Origin: Streptomyces galbus
GTDB taxonomy: Bacteria; Actinomycetota; Actinomycetes; Streptomycetales; Streptomycetaceae
Reading direction: 5' to 3'
Assembly (NCBI RefSeq): GCF_005280195.1
Contig: NZ_SZPR01000031.1
Location: forward strand, 221,080-285,079
Length of the DNA: 64,000 nucleotides
Below, one piece after another: positions 8,179 to 19,189 of this stretch (positions are counted from its first letter, which is position 1; each line of letters opens with the position of its first letter). Under the pieces are notes generated by a model. It was not told the origin of the DNA, ran no database searches, and saw nothing but the letters and a program-made list of their open reading frames with translations. The position numbers were made by a program, and so were the translations under genes.

Positions 8179-8259
8179 TCACCGGTTGTCGTGACGGGCC
8201 GCGCTCATGCCCCGCACGACCGTGTCGGCCGGTGGTAGGACGTCCGAGCATTCCCTCAT
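8179..8259 (-). CDS. Candidate 26-codon upstream ORF in the ilvE leader
   Basis: Encodes MRECSDVLPPADTVVRGMSA... and stops 13 nt before ilvE. What supports it is placement: GGAG lies 7 nt before its ATG and a GATAAT -10-like hexamer (8278-8283) would start the transcript about 12 nt upstream. The peptide is not rich in Ile, Leu or Val, so it is not an obvious attenuator peptide; it could couple translation to ilvE. No hairpin with a T-run is visible. Chance is possible. Confidence 0.3.
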   Translation of the reverse strand: MRECSDVLPPADTVVRGMSAARHDNR

Positions 8260-8367
8260 GTCGCGGCTCCGCGTTCGATTATCGCGCGGATGCCGGGGCG
8301 GAAGGAATCGGGGTGAAGGGTGAAGCGGCCCAGGGGTTGATGGTGGCACCCGGGACCGCATACGGAA

Positions 8368-8398
8368 AGCCGCCGGGTGCGGAAGCGACCCGACGGCT
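8368..8398 (-). terminator. Probable leuB terminator
   Basis: AGCCG(T)CGGGT ... ACCCG(G)CGGCT stem with a central loop followed by TTTCC on the minus strand, starting 21 nt after the leuB stop. Confidence 0.6.
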
Positions 8399-8418
8399 CT
8401 CGTGTGCAGCGCGGCGGG

Positions 8419-9471
8419 TCAGCCGGCTACGCGTACGGCGAGCGCGTCGCCGATCTGGGCGGTGCTGCGGGCGGGCTGCCCGGCGCGCTCCGCGAGGTCG
8501 GCGGAGACGGCGTCCTCGATGCGCGTGGCCTCGGCCTCGTAGCCGAGGTGGCGCAGCAGCAGGGCGACGGACAGGACCGTGGCGGTGGGGTCGGCCTTGC
8601 CCTGGCCGGCGATGTCCGGGGCCGAGCCGTGCACGGGCTCGAACATGGACGGGAACGCGCCGCTCGGGTTGATGTTCCCGGACGCGGCGACGCCGATGCC
8701 GCCGGAGACGGCCGCGGCGAGGTCGGTGATGATGTCGCCGAAGAGGTTGTCGGTGACGATGACGTCGAACCGCTCGGGCTGGGTGACCAGGTAGATGGTG
8801 GCGGCGTCGACGTGGATGTACTCGGTGGTGACCTCGGGGTACTCCGCGGCGACCCGGTGGAAGACGTCCGTCCACAGGTGACCGGCGAAGGTCAGCACGT
8901 TGTTCTTGTGGACGAGGGTCAGCTTCTTGCGCGGGCGGGCCTGGGCGCGGGCGAAGGCGTCACGGACGACGCGCTCGACGCCGTAGGCGGTGTTGACCGA
9001 GACCTCGGTGGCGACCTCGTGCTCGGTGCCCCGGCGGATGGTGCCGCCGTTGCCGGTGTACGGGCCCTCGGTGCCCTCCCGGACCACGACGAAGTCGATC
9101 TGCGGCTCGCCGGCCAGCGGGGTGGCGACACCCGGCAGCAGCTTGGAGGGGCGCAGGTTGACGTGGTGGTCGAAGGCGAAGCGAAGCTTGAGCAGGAAGC
9201 CGCGCTCCAGGACGCCGGACGGCACCGAGGGGTCGCCGATCGCGCCGAGCAGGATGGCGTCGTGCCGCTTCAGGGCGTCGAGGTCGGCGTCGGTGAGGGT
9301 CTCACCGGTGGCGTGGTAGCGCCGGGCGCCGAAGTCGTACTCCTTGGTCTCCAGCTTCACATCCTGCGGGAGGACGGCGGAGAGGACCTTGAGCCCTTCG
9401 GCCACGACCTCCTGGCCGATGCCGTCACCGGGGATCACTGCGAGATTGAGGATGCGAGAGCTTGCCGACAT
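8419..9471 (-). CDS. leuB: 3-isopropylmalate dehydrogenase
   Basis: A 350-residue NAD-dependent beta-decarboxylating dehydrogenase that converts 3-isopropylmalate to 2-oxoisocaproate in leucine synthesis; in organisms with CimA the same enzyme usually handles 3-methylmalate in the citramalate route. The N-terminus is LNLAVIPGDGIGQEVVAEGL; TLVHKNNVLTFAGHLW and VIVTDNLFGDIITDLAAAV carry the catalytic lysine and the metal-binding aspartates; GSAPDIAGQGKADPTA is the NAD-side motif. Start at 9471 (MSASSRILN) rather than a longer frame: the extra 44 residues are not family-like and the -10 element sits right there. It looks leaderless. Confidence 0.95.
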   Translation of the reverse strand: MSASSRILNLAVIPGDGIGQEVVAEGLKVLSAVLPQDVKLETKEYDFGARRYHATGETLTDADLDALKRHDAILLGAIGDPSVPSGVLERGFLLKLRFAFDHHVNLRPSKLLPGVATPLAGEPQIDFVVVREGTEGPYTGNGGTIRRGTEHEVATEVSVNTAYGVERVVRDAFARAQARPRKKLTLVHKNNVLTFAGHLWTDVFHRVAAEYPEVTTEYIHVDAATIYLVTQPERFDVIVTDNLFGDIITDLAAAVSGGIGVAASGNINPSGAFPSMFEPVHGSAPDIAGQGKADPTATVLSVALLLRHLGYEAEATRIEDAVSADLAERAGQPARSTAQIGDALAVRVAG

Positions 9472-9478
9472 GGCGAGC

Positions 9479-9507
9479 ACCCTACCCCTCGTCCCATGGG
9501 ATGACAC
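9479..9507 (-). promoter_or_regulatory. Predicted promoter giving a leaderless leuB transcript
   Basis: On the minus strand GTGTCA (9507-9502), 17-bp spacer, TAGGGT (9484-9479), then 7 nt to the leuB ATG. No good ribosome site precedes the ATG, so transcription and translation would begin at nearly the same base. TAGGGT fits the TANNNT -10 pattern of the housekeeping Streptomyces sigma factor. Confidence 0.5.
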
Positions 9508-9620
9508 GGGTCGTCCGCCATCCGGACACGCGGGGGGCCTGCGGTACCCCCGGACGGCGGTTCCCCACGGCGGCCGGAGCGGGGAAGGGTGTTCGCTCGA
9601 CACGAGTCCCGGGAGGGCCC

Positions 9621-11162
9621 ATGCGGAGCACGGCCGAGCGTCACGAGTACCTGAACACCCGCCTGGTCCCCCGCCGCACGCTGGTCACGGCGGGCGCGGT
9701 GGCGGGCGGGCTGCTGACGGGCTGCTCGGCGTCCGGCACCCCGGCGCGCACGGCCGCCGTCCGCACCGCGGTGACGGCCCCGGCCGGCTCCTCCTCCGAC
9801 AAGGCCCCCGGCGGCGCGGTCGCGCCGTTCGGCCGGCACCTCGCCTTCGGCGGTGACCCGCGCACGTCGATGCGGATCTCCTGGCAGGTGCCCGCGCCGG
9901 TGGACCGGCCGTTCGTACGGCTCGGTGCCCGCCCCGACGGCCTGGGCGAGCGGATCGGGGCGGAGGTGCGCGCGCTGCACACCCCGGGCGTGGCCGGCGA
10001 ACGCCCCGCCGTGGAGCAGTACTACCTGCACGTGGCGCTGGACGACCTGCTGCCGGGCACGACGTACCACTACGGCGTGGGCCACGACGGGTACGACCCG
10101 GCCGACCCGGAGCACCGCGCGGGCCTCGCCTCGTTCCGCACCGCCCCGGCCCGCCCCGAGCGCTTCACCTTCACCGCCTTCGGGGACCAGGGCGTGGGCG
10201 GGGCGGCCGCCGCCAACGACTCCCTGCTGCTGGACCGCCGCCCGGCCTTCCACCTGCACGCGGGCGACCTCTGCTACGCGGACGGCAGCGGGCAGGGCCG
10301 GACGTCGGACGCCTACGACCCGACGGCCTGGGACCCGTTCTTCCGGCAGAACGAGCCGGTGGCCCGCGGCGTCCCCTGGATGGTGACGACCGGCAACCAC
10401 GACATGGAGGCGTGGTACTCCCCCGACGGCTACGGCGGCCACCTGGCCCGCTTCTCGCTGCCCGGCACCGGCTTCGACCCGCGCACCGCGCCCGGCGTGT
10501 ACGCGTTCACCTACGGCAACGTCGGCGTCGTGGCGCTGGACGCCAACGACGTGTCGTACGAGATCCCCGCGAACCTCGGGTACACGCAGGGCCGTCAGAC
10601 GGCGTGGCTGGACCGCACGTTGAAGGGGCTGCGGGAGGCGGACGGCGTCGACTTCGTGGTCGTCTTCTTCCACCACTGCGCGTACTCGACGTCGGCGCAC
10701 GCCTCGGACGGCGGGGTGCGCGCGCAGTGGGTGCCGCTGTTCGCGCGGTACACGGTGGACCTGGTGGTCAACGGGCACAACCACGTCTACGAGCGGACGG
10801 ACGCGCTCAGGGACGGCGCGGTGGGGCGGGTGGTGCCGGTCGGCGGCAGCACGGACCCGCGGCGGGACGGCACGGTGTACGTCACGGCGGGCGGCGGCGG
10901 CCGGGACCTGTACGGCTTCGCGGCGGACGCGCCGGAGAGCTACGAGGGGCACGAGCGCGAGGGCGACGCGATCGGCACCTTCCACTGGACCAGGGGCGGG
11001 CGGTCCGCGCCGGAGACCGTGACGTGGTCCCGGGTGCGCTACCGCGGGTTCTCGCTGCTGTCGGTGGAGGCGGAGCCCGGTCCGGCGCCGCGGCTGACGG
11101 TCTCGGCGCTCGCCTCGGACGGCGGGCGCGTCGACCACTTCGAGGTGCGGCGCGGGGTCTGA
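9621..11162 (+). CDS. Tat-exported purple acid phosphatase-like metallophosphoesterase lipoprotein
   Basis: A 513-residue secreted phosphatase candidate. PRRTLVTAGAVAGGLLTGC is a twin-arginine signal ending in a lipobox cysteine. Next is a fibronectin-like N-terminal domain (HLAFGGDPRTSMRISWQVP), then the metallophosphoesterase domain with the purple-acid-phosphatase set FGDQG, HAGDLCYADG (with the metal-ligand tyrosine), TTGNHDME, FFHHCAYS and VNGHNHVYER. It would hydrolyse phosphate esters outside the membrane; the natural substrate is unknown. GGGAGG precedes the ATG at 9621, chosen over longer frames that lack a signal sequence. Divergent from leuB; stands alone. Confidence 0.88.
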   Translation: MRSTAERHEYLNTRLVPRRTLVTAGAVAGGLLTGCSASGTPARTAAVRTAVTAPAGSSSDKAPGGAVAPFGRHLAFGGDPRTSMRISWQVPAPVDRPFVRLGARPDGLGERIGAEVRALHTPGVAGERPAVEQYYLHVALDDLLPGTTYHYGVGHDGYDPADPEHRAGLASFRTAPARPERFTFTAFGDQGVGGAAAANDSLLLDRRPAFHLHAGDLCYADGSGQGRTSDAYDPTAWDPFFRQNEPVARGVPWMVTTGNHDMEAWYSPDGYGGHLARFSLPGTGFDPRTAPGVYAFTYGNVGVVALDANDVSYEIPANLGYTQGRQTAWLDRTLKGLREADGVDFVVVFFHHCAYSTSAHASDGGVRAQWVPLFARYTVDLVVNGHNHVYERTDALRDGAVGRVVPVGGSTDPRRDGTVYVTAGGGGRDLYGFAADAPESYEGHEREGDAIGTFHWTRGGRSAPETVTWSRVRYRGFSLLSVEAEPGPAPRLTVSALASDGGRVDHFEVRRGV

Positions 11163-11244
11163 GTCCCGTCGGACGCCGCGCCGCACCCCGCGGGGAGGCG
11201 GCTCCCGGCTCGTGGGGGGGGCGGCAGACGGGCTGCCGCCAGGC

Positions 11245-11376
11245 TCAGTGCCCGGTCTCGCCGCCGTTGTCCCGCCGGTCCAGGGCGCGCTGCAGCGCGG
11301 CGGCGGCGTTCTTGCGGTCGGACTCGCTCGTACGGGAGAGGTGGCGGACTCGGCGGCGGGCGGTCGTCTCGGCCAT
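11245..11376 (-). CDS. Small basic conserved protein, 43 aa
   Basis: Encodes MAETTARRRVRHLSRTSESD... ending RDNGGETGH. It is rich in Arg, Asp and Asn, with no membrane segment or known motif. AAGGAG sits at ideal spacing before the ATG at 11376, and codon third positions are GC-rich, which supports real coding. Function unknown; the basic N-terminal half could contact nucleic acid, but nothing more can be said. Confidence 0.65.
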   Translation of the reverse strand: MAETTARRRVRHLSRTSESDRKNAAAALQRALDRRDNGGETGH

Positions 11377-11597
11377 GGTCGTCGGCTCCTTCGGCATCCG
11401 GGAGTGCGCTGTGCACGGGAGGGTGTTCGAGACGCCGGAAAGGGCGGGGAGCGGGGGCCGCAGGGGTTGCCTGCACGGGGCCCGGCTCACGACCGCCATT
11501 CGCTGGGTCGAGCGAGACGTTCGGCTCCTACAAAGCTAAGCGACGGCCCTCGGTCTGTCTGCACAATTACTCGGACTTCCTACTATCTGAGACGGCG

Positions 11598-11635
11598 ACG
11601 GGCCGGGCCCGACCCGGAGGTCGGTCCCGGCCCGT
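11598..11635 (-). terminator. pruA terminator
   Basis: ACGGGCCGGG ... CCCGGCCCGT, a perfect 10-bp stem with an inner CGACC/GGTCG pairing, starting 18 nt after the pruA stop. No T-run, as is common in Streptomyces. Confidence 0.7.
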
Positions 11636-11652
11636 GCGGGGCGCGGCCGGGC

Positions 11653-13284
<1,632 letters not shown>

Positions 13285-13338
13285 GGGTTCCGTAACTCCT
13301 TGCGTGAGCGGTGTTGCGAGCGGGGGTGCGGTGCGGGC

Positions 13339-14265
13339 TCAGCCCTTGCTGACCATCGAGCGGGCGAAGAAGCGCAGGTTCGCCGGCTTCTCCGCGAGAC
13401 GGCGCATGAAGTAGCCGTACCAGTCGGTGCCGTAGGCGGTGTAGACGCGCATGCGGTGGCCCTCGGCGGCCAGCCGCAGGTGCTCCTCGCCGCGGATGCC
13501 GTACAGCATCTGGAACTCGTACTCGTCGAGCTTGCGGCCGGCGCGCCGGGCCAGCTCCTGGGCGATGGAGATCAGCCGCGGGTCGTGGGACCCGATCATC
13601 GGGTAGCCCTCACCCTCCATCAGGATGCGCAGGACCCGGACGTACGCCTTGTCGATCTCGTGCTTCTGCTGGTACGCGACCTCGGCGGGCTCCTTGTAGG
13701 CGCCCTTGACCAGGCGGACCCGGCTGCCGGCCTCGGCCAGGCGGCGGGCGTCGGCCTCGGTGCGGAAGAGGTACGCCTGGATGACGCAGCCGGTCTGCGG
13801 GAAGTCCTTCCGCAGCTCCTCGTGGATGGCGAACATCGAGTCGAGGGTGGTGTGGTCCTCGGCGTCGAGCGTGACGGTGGTGCCGATCGCGGCGGCGGCC
13901 TCCACGACGGGGCGGACGTTGGCGAGGGCCAGCTCGTGGCCGCCGTCGAGCGCCTGGCCGAACATGGAGAGCTTCACCGACATCTCGACCTTGTCGCCGA
14001 GGCCGAGCGGCGCGATCCGCTCGATCAGTTCCAGGTAGGCGTCCCGGGCGGCCGAGGCCTGCTCCGGGGTGGTGATGTCCTCGCCGACGACGTCCATCGT
14101 CAGCTCCAGGCCCTTGGCCGTCAGCTCCTCCACGATGGGGACGATGTCGTCCACCGTCTCGCCCGGGATGAAGCGGTCGACGACCTGCTTGGTCACCGGG
14201 GCCGCCGAGATCAGGCGTCGCATCCGGTCGCTGCGCGACGCGGCGAGAATCACGGGACCCAGCAC
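13339..14265 (-). CDS. Proline dehydrogenase (monofunctional)
   Basis: A 308-residue FAD enzyme that oxidises proline to pyrroline-5-carboxylate. It has the (beta/alpha)8 signatures TLDAEDHTTLDSMF, VRLVKGAYKEPAEVAYQQ (flavin and substrate lysine/arginine) and EFQMLYGIRGEE near the C-terminus. The GTG start at 14265 is chosen because GGAGGT lies 5 nt upstream; upstream frame extensions do not resemble the family. It heads the catabolic operon with pruA and is divergent from a PucR-type regulator likely to control it. Confidence 0.94.
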   Translation of the reverse strand: MLGPVILAASRSDRMRRLISAAPVTKQVVDRFIPGETVDDIVPIVEELTAKGLELTMDVVGEDITTPEQASAARDAYLELIERIAPLGLGDKVEMSVKLSMFGQALDGGHELALANVRPVVEAAAAIGTTVTLDAEDHTTLDSMFAIHEELRKDFPQTGCVIQAYLFRTEADARRLAEAGSRVRLVKGAYKEPAEVAYQQKHEIDKAYVRVLRILMEGEGYPMIGSHDPRLISIAQELARRAGRKLDEYEFQMLYGIRGEEHLRLAAEGHRMRVYTAYGTDWYGYFMRRLAEKPANLRFFARSMVSKG

Positions 14266-14447
14266 GGGGCACCTCCATCGAACGTGCATCAGGGGGCCGT
14301 CGGCCGACAGGGCGGCCACGGCACGGAGAACCACCGTGAAACCTAAGGATCCCTCCGATCCTGGGCCATCGACAGCTGTCACGCATCCGTGCCGGAGTTC
14401 TCAGACAGATGTATGAAGAGGCTGCCGGTGTGCGGGACAATACCGGG

Positions 14448-15611
14448 GTGACGTCCGAGTACAGGGGTGACTACCAGGAGCTGGTCGACGAGATCTCCGA
14501 GCTGCTCGGCGCCCCCGCGACCCTGGAGAACCGCGACTTCGAGCTGATCGCGTTCGGCGCCTACGACAGCGAGGACGACCTCGACCCGTCGGCGCTCGAC
14601 CCGGTCCGCACCCGCTCGATCCTCACCCGGCGCTCCACGGCCGCCGTCCGGGCCTGGTTCGAGGGCTTCGGCATCACCCGCGCCACCGGCCCGGTGCGCA
14701 TCCCGCCGACCCCGGAGGCCGGGGTGTACCGCGGGCGGATCTGCCTGCCGGTGCGCCACCGGGGGGTCGTCCTCGGCTACGTCTGGCTGCTGGACTCCGA
14801 GCCGGGCCCCTCGGACGCGCAGCTCGCCGCCGCGATGGAGGTCACGGCGCGGATCGGCGCGCTGCTCGCCGACGAGGTGCAGCACGGGGCCGACCTGACG
14901 CGCGAGCTGCGGGCGGTGCTGACCGCCGGGTCGGGCTGGCAGCGCGACATGGCGGTGGCCGAGCTGCGCACCGCCCTCGGGCCCCGCGCGGACGGCCCCC
15001 ACACGCTGGTCTGTGTCGCGCCCTGGCCGTCGGCCGACCCGGACGACGCGCCGTCGGTGCGGACGGTGCCGCACGCCACCGCGCTGTGCACCGTGCCGTG
15101 GGGCGCGGCCGGCCAGAGCCTCGCGGTGCTGGTGCGGCTGCGCTCGGCGGACGTGCGGACCCCGGCGGTGACGGCGGCGAACCGGCTGCTCGGGTCCGGG
15201 GCCCGCGCGGCCGGCGTCGGCGAGCCGGGCACCGGCCTGGCCGGTCTGGGCGCGTCCTGGACCCAGGCCGCGGCCGCGGCCCGCGCCGCCCTGGCCGAGC
15301 CCCGGCTGGGCCCGGTCGCCGAGTGGTCCGGCATCGGCCCGTACCGGCTGCTGACCCGCCTGCCCGCGGACGCGCCCCGCGACCCGGCGGTGGCCCCGCT
15401 GCTGACCCCGGCCCACCGGGAACTGGCCCGCACGGCGGAGGTCTACCTCGACGGCGCGGGCCAGGCGGGCCGCACGGCCGCCGCGCTGGGCATCCACCGC
15501 CAGACCCTCTACTACCGCCTGTCCCGCGTCGAGCAGCTCACCGGCCTCGACCTCGACGACGGCGAGGACCGCCTGCTGCTGCACATGGCGCTCAAGGCGG
15601 CCCGGCTGTAG
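14448..15611 (+). CDS. PucR/CdaR-type transcriptional regulator, probable proline-catabolism activator
   Basis: A 387-residue regulator whose C-terminus carries the PucR helix-turn-helix (GRTAAALGIHRQTLYYRLSR, then VEQLTGLDL). The N-terminal half is a ligand-sensing region without an identifiable small domain. In actinobacteria, PucR-like proteins next to proline dehydrogenase genes activate them in response to proline; divergence from that operon supports this role here. The start is uncertain: GTG 14448 (VTSEYRGDYQELV) follows a -10-like GACAAT by 6 nt and would be leaderless; an in-frame ATG at 14409 adds 13 residues with a poorly spaced GGAG. Confidence 0.88.
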   Translation: MTSEYRGDYQELVDEISELLGAPATLENRDFELIAFGAYDSEDDLDPSALDPVRTRSILTRRSTAAVRAWFEGFGITRATGPVRIPPTPEAGVYRGRICLPVRHRGVVLGYVWLLDSEPGPSDAQLAAAMEVTARIGALLADEVQHGADLTRELRAVLTAGSGWQRDMAVAELRTALGPRADGPHTLVCVAPWPSADPDDAPSVRTVPHATALCTVPWGAAGQSLAVLVRLRSADVRTPAVTAANRLLGSGARAAGVGEPGTGLAGLGASWTQAAAAARAALAEPRLGPVAEWSGIGPYRLLTRLPADAPRDPAVAPLLTPAHRELARTAEVYLDGAGQAGRTAAALGIHRQTLYYRLSRVEQLTGLDLDDGEDRLLLHMALKAARL

Positions 15612-15640
15612 GGGGTGTCTCGTCGATCGGGCCGGGAACG

Positions 15641-15689
15641 CCGGACGCCGGGCGGTCCGAGGACGGGCCTCGGTCCGCCCGGCGTCCGG
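15641..15689. terminator. Bidirectional terminator between the PucR regulator and serA
   Basis: A 22-bp stem with one T-T mismatch (CCGGACGCCGGGCGG-T-CCGAGG and its complement) closing a 5-nt loop. It lies between convergent genes, 11 nt from the serA stop. Confidence 0.8.
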
Positions 15690-15700
15690 GACGGGGTGGG

Positions 15701-17290
15701 TCAGACCAGGTTCACCGAGCGGGCCGACGTGGCGCCGATCTCCGCCGCGACCTCGGTCAGCACACCGGGCGTCACCGTGTCGTCCACGGTGAGCACCGCC
15801 AGCGCCTCGCCGCCGACCGCCGCGCGGGCGACCTGCATGCCGGCGATGTTGATGCCCGCCTCGCCGAGGATGCGGCCGACGGTGCCGACGACGCCGGGAC
15901 GGTCCTCGTAGCGCAGCACCACCATGTGGTCGGCGAGCGCCAGGTCCACGTCGTACTCGCCGACGGCGACGATCTTCTGGACGTTCTTCGGGCCGGCCAG
16001 CGTGCCGGAGACCGACACCTCCTCGCCGCCCGCGAGGGTGCCGCGCACGGTGACGACGTTGCGGTGGTCGGCCGACTCCGAGCTGGTGGTCAGGCGGACC
16101 TCGACGCCGCGCTCCTGCGCGAACAGCGGGGCGTTGACGTAGGACACGGTCTCGGCGACGACGTCCTCGAAGACACCCTTGAGCGCGGACAGCTCCAGCA
16201 CCTTCACGTCGTGCTGGGTGATCTCGCCGTACACCTCGACGTCGAGGCGGACCGCGACCTCGCCCGCGAGGGCGGTGAAGATCCGGCCGAGGCGCTCGGC
16301 GAGCGGCAGGCCCGGCTTGACGTCCTCGGCGATGACACCGCCCTGCACGTTCACCGCGTCGGGCACCAGCTCGCCGGCGAGCGCGAGGCGCACCGACCGC
16401 GCGACGGCGATGCCGGCCTTCTCCTGCGCCTCGTCGGTCGACGCGCCGAGGTGCGGGGTGGCCACGACCTGGTCGAACTCGAACAGCGGGGAGTCGGTGC
16501 AGGGCTCCTTGGCGTACACGTCGAGGCCGGCGCCGGCGACGCGGCCCTCCTTCAGCGCCGAGTACAGCGCCTCCTCGTCGACGATCCCGCCGCGCGCGGC
16601 GTTGACGATGCGCACGCTCGGCTTGACCTTGCGCAGCGCCTCGTCGCCGATGAGGCCCACCGTCTCGGGGGTCTTGGGCAGGTGGACGGTGATGAAGTCG
16701 GAGACCTCGAGCAGCTCGTCCAGCGACAGCACCTTGACGCCCATCTGGGCGGCGCGCGCGGGCTGCACGTAGGGGTCGTAGGCGACGACCTTCATGCCGA
16801 ACGCGGACATGCGCTGCGCGACGAGGGCGCCGATCCGCCCCAGACCCACGACACCGAGGGTCTTCTCGGCGAGCTCGACGCCCGTGTACTTGCTGCGCTT
16901 CCACTCGCCGTTCTTCAGCGCGGCGTTGGCCTGCGGGATGTTGCGGGCCGTGGCGAGGATCAGACCGCAGGCCAGCTCGGCGGCGGTCACGATGTTGGAG
17001 GTCGGCGCGTTGACGACCATCACGCCGGCCTTGGTGGCGGCGGAGACGTCGACGTTGTCCAGGCCGACGCCGGCCCGTGCGACGACCTTCAGCTTGCGGG
17101 CCGCGGCGATCGCCTCGGCGTCGACCTTGGTGGCCGAGCGGATCAGGATGGCGTCGACCTCGGCGATGGCCGGGAGCAGTTCGGCTCGGTCCGCTCCGTT
17201 GCAGTGCCTGATCTCGAAGTCCGGGCCGAGGGCGTCCACAGTCGCGGGCGACAGCTCTTCAGCGATGAGTACGACAGGTTTCGAGCTCAC
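15701..17290 (-). CDS. serA: D-3-phosphoglycerate dehydrogenase
   Basis: First enzyme of serine synthesis: oxidises 3-phosphoglycerate to phosphohydroxypyruvate with NAD. A 529-residue long-form SerA: substrate domain, Rossmann fold with GVVGLGRIGALVAQR, NAARGGIVDEEAL, ATPHLGASTDEAQ with the catalytic histidine, then an allosteric substrate-binding domain and a C-terminal ACT domain (VVLRYEDRPGVVGTVGRILG) that senses serine. The GTG at 17290 is chosen because GAGGA is 7 nt upstream; another in-frame GTG at 17302 would overlap that site. Same direction as ilvC upstream but separated by 228 bp with a strong terminator. Confidence 0.96.
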   Translation of the reverse strand: MSSKPVVLIAEELSPATVDALGPDFEIRHCNGADRAELLPAIAEVDAILIRSATKVDAEAIAAARKLKVVARAGVGLDNVDVSAATKAGVMVVNAPTSNIVTAAELACGLILATARNIPQANAALKNGEWKRSKYTGVELAEKTLGVVGLGRIGALVAQRMSAFGMKVVAYDPYVQPARAAQMGVKVLSLDELLEVSDFITVHLPKTPETVGLIGDEALRKVKPSVRIVNAARGGIVDEEALYSALKEGRVAGAGLDVYAKEPCTDSPLFEFDQVVATPHLGASTDEAQEKAGIAVARSVRLALAGELVPDAVNVQGGVIAEDVKPGLPLAERLGRIFTALAGEVAVRLDVEVYGEITQHDVKVLELSALKGVFEDVVAETVSYVNAPLFAQERGVEVRLTTSSESADHRNVVTVRGTLAGGEEVSVSGTLAGPKNVQKIVAVGEYDVDLALADHMVVLRYEDRPGVVGTVGRILGEAGINIAGMQVARAAVGGEALAVLTVDDTVTPGVLTEVAAEIGATSARSVNLV

Positions 17291-17477
17291 GTGAGTCCTC
17301 ACAGATGCAATGCGGACGGCCGTCCCGACGGCCGCAGGCGGTGGAGGGGCTAGCCGCGTGGAGACGCACGACGCTGTGGGCCTGACGCGTATGTAGTACG
17401 GCAGTGTAGTGGCGCGGCGGTGCGCGTCCTGCGCCTCTGCGGAAGGATCACCCGTCCGTGATGCGACGGGTTGGACA

Positions 17478-17508
17478 ACGGGGCCGGAGCGGTCCGCTCC
17501 GGCCCCGT
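17478..17508 (-). terminator. ilvBNC operon terminator
   Basis: ACGGGGCCGGAGCGG and its perfect 15-base complement around one central base, 10 nt after the ilvC stop. Confidence 0.8.
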
Positions 17509-17518
17509 CACCCGAGGC

Positions 17519-18517
<999 letters not shown>

Positions 18518-18597
18518 TTTGCGTTCACTCCTTGGGTACGGGTGTTGCGTCCCACCGTATGACGGCGGGGGGAGGGGAGGTTCGGGGGTCTCGGTAT

Positions 18598-18627
18598 CCG
18601 GGCGGCCGGTGATCGCCGGCCGCCCGG
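18598..18627 (-). other. Intercistronic hairpin between ilvN and ilvC
   Basis: CCGGGCGGCCGG-N6-CCGGCCGCCCGG, perfect 12-bp stem, starting 9 nt after the ilvN stop. It could be a partial terminator or a 3'-end stabiliser for ilvBN mRNA. No T-run. Confidence 0.55.
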
Positions 18628-18635
18628 AGGTGTTC

Positions 18636-19160
18636 TCAGGCGGACCGGTCGAGCGCGCGCAGCGAGCGGTCCGTGATCGAACGGGCACCGCGGCCGATCG
18701 CGATCGTGCCGGACTGGACGAGCTCCTTGATGCCGAACGGCTCCAGCATCTTGAGCATGGCGGACAGCTTGTCGCTGCTGCCGGTGGCCTCGATGGTCAC
18801 GGCCTCCGGGGAGACGTCCACGGTCTTGGCGCGGAACAGCTGGACGATCTCGACGATCTGGGAGCGCGTCTCGTTGTCGGCGCGCACCTTCACCAGAACG
18901 AGTTCGCGCTGGACGGCCTGTGACGGCTCCAGTTCGACGATCTTCAGCACGTTGACGAGCTTGTTGAGCTGCTTGGTGACCTGCTCCAGCGGCAGGTCGT
19001 CGACGCTCACCACGATGGTGATGCGGGAGATGTCGGGGTGCTCGGTGACACCGACCGCGAGCGAGTCGATGTTGAAGCCGCGCCGGGAGAACAGGGCGGC
19101 GATCCGGGCGAGGATGCCCGGCGTGTTCTCCACCAGGACGGAGAGCGTGTGCTTGGACAT
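18636..19160 (-). CDS. ilvN: Acetolactate synthase small (regulatory) subunit
   Basis: A 174-residue valine-sensing subunit of acetohydroxyacid synthase. The N-terminal ACT domain (HTLSVLVENTPGILARIAAL, then FSRRGFNIDSLAVGVTE) binds the feedback inhibitor; the C-terminal half (ELVLVKVRADNETRSQIVEI) is the second ACT-like domain that activates the large subunit. Start ATG 19160 lies 29 nt after ilvB, consistent with stoichiometric cotranslation. Confidence 0.97.
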   Translation of the reverse strand: MSKHTLSVLVENTPGILARIAALFSRRGFNIDSLAVGVTEHPDISRITIVVSVDDLPLEQVTKQLNKLVNVLKIVELEPSQAVQRELVLVKVRADNETRSQIVEIVQLFRAKTVDVSPEAVTIEATGSSDKLSAMLKMLEPFGIKELVQSGTIAIGRGARSITDRSLRALDRSA

Positions 19161-19189
19161 GGTGTTCTGCTCTTCCTTGCCGGTCGCGG

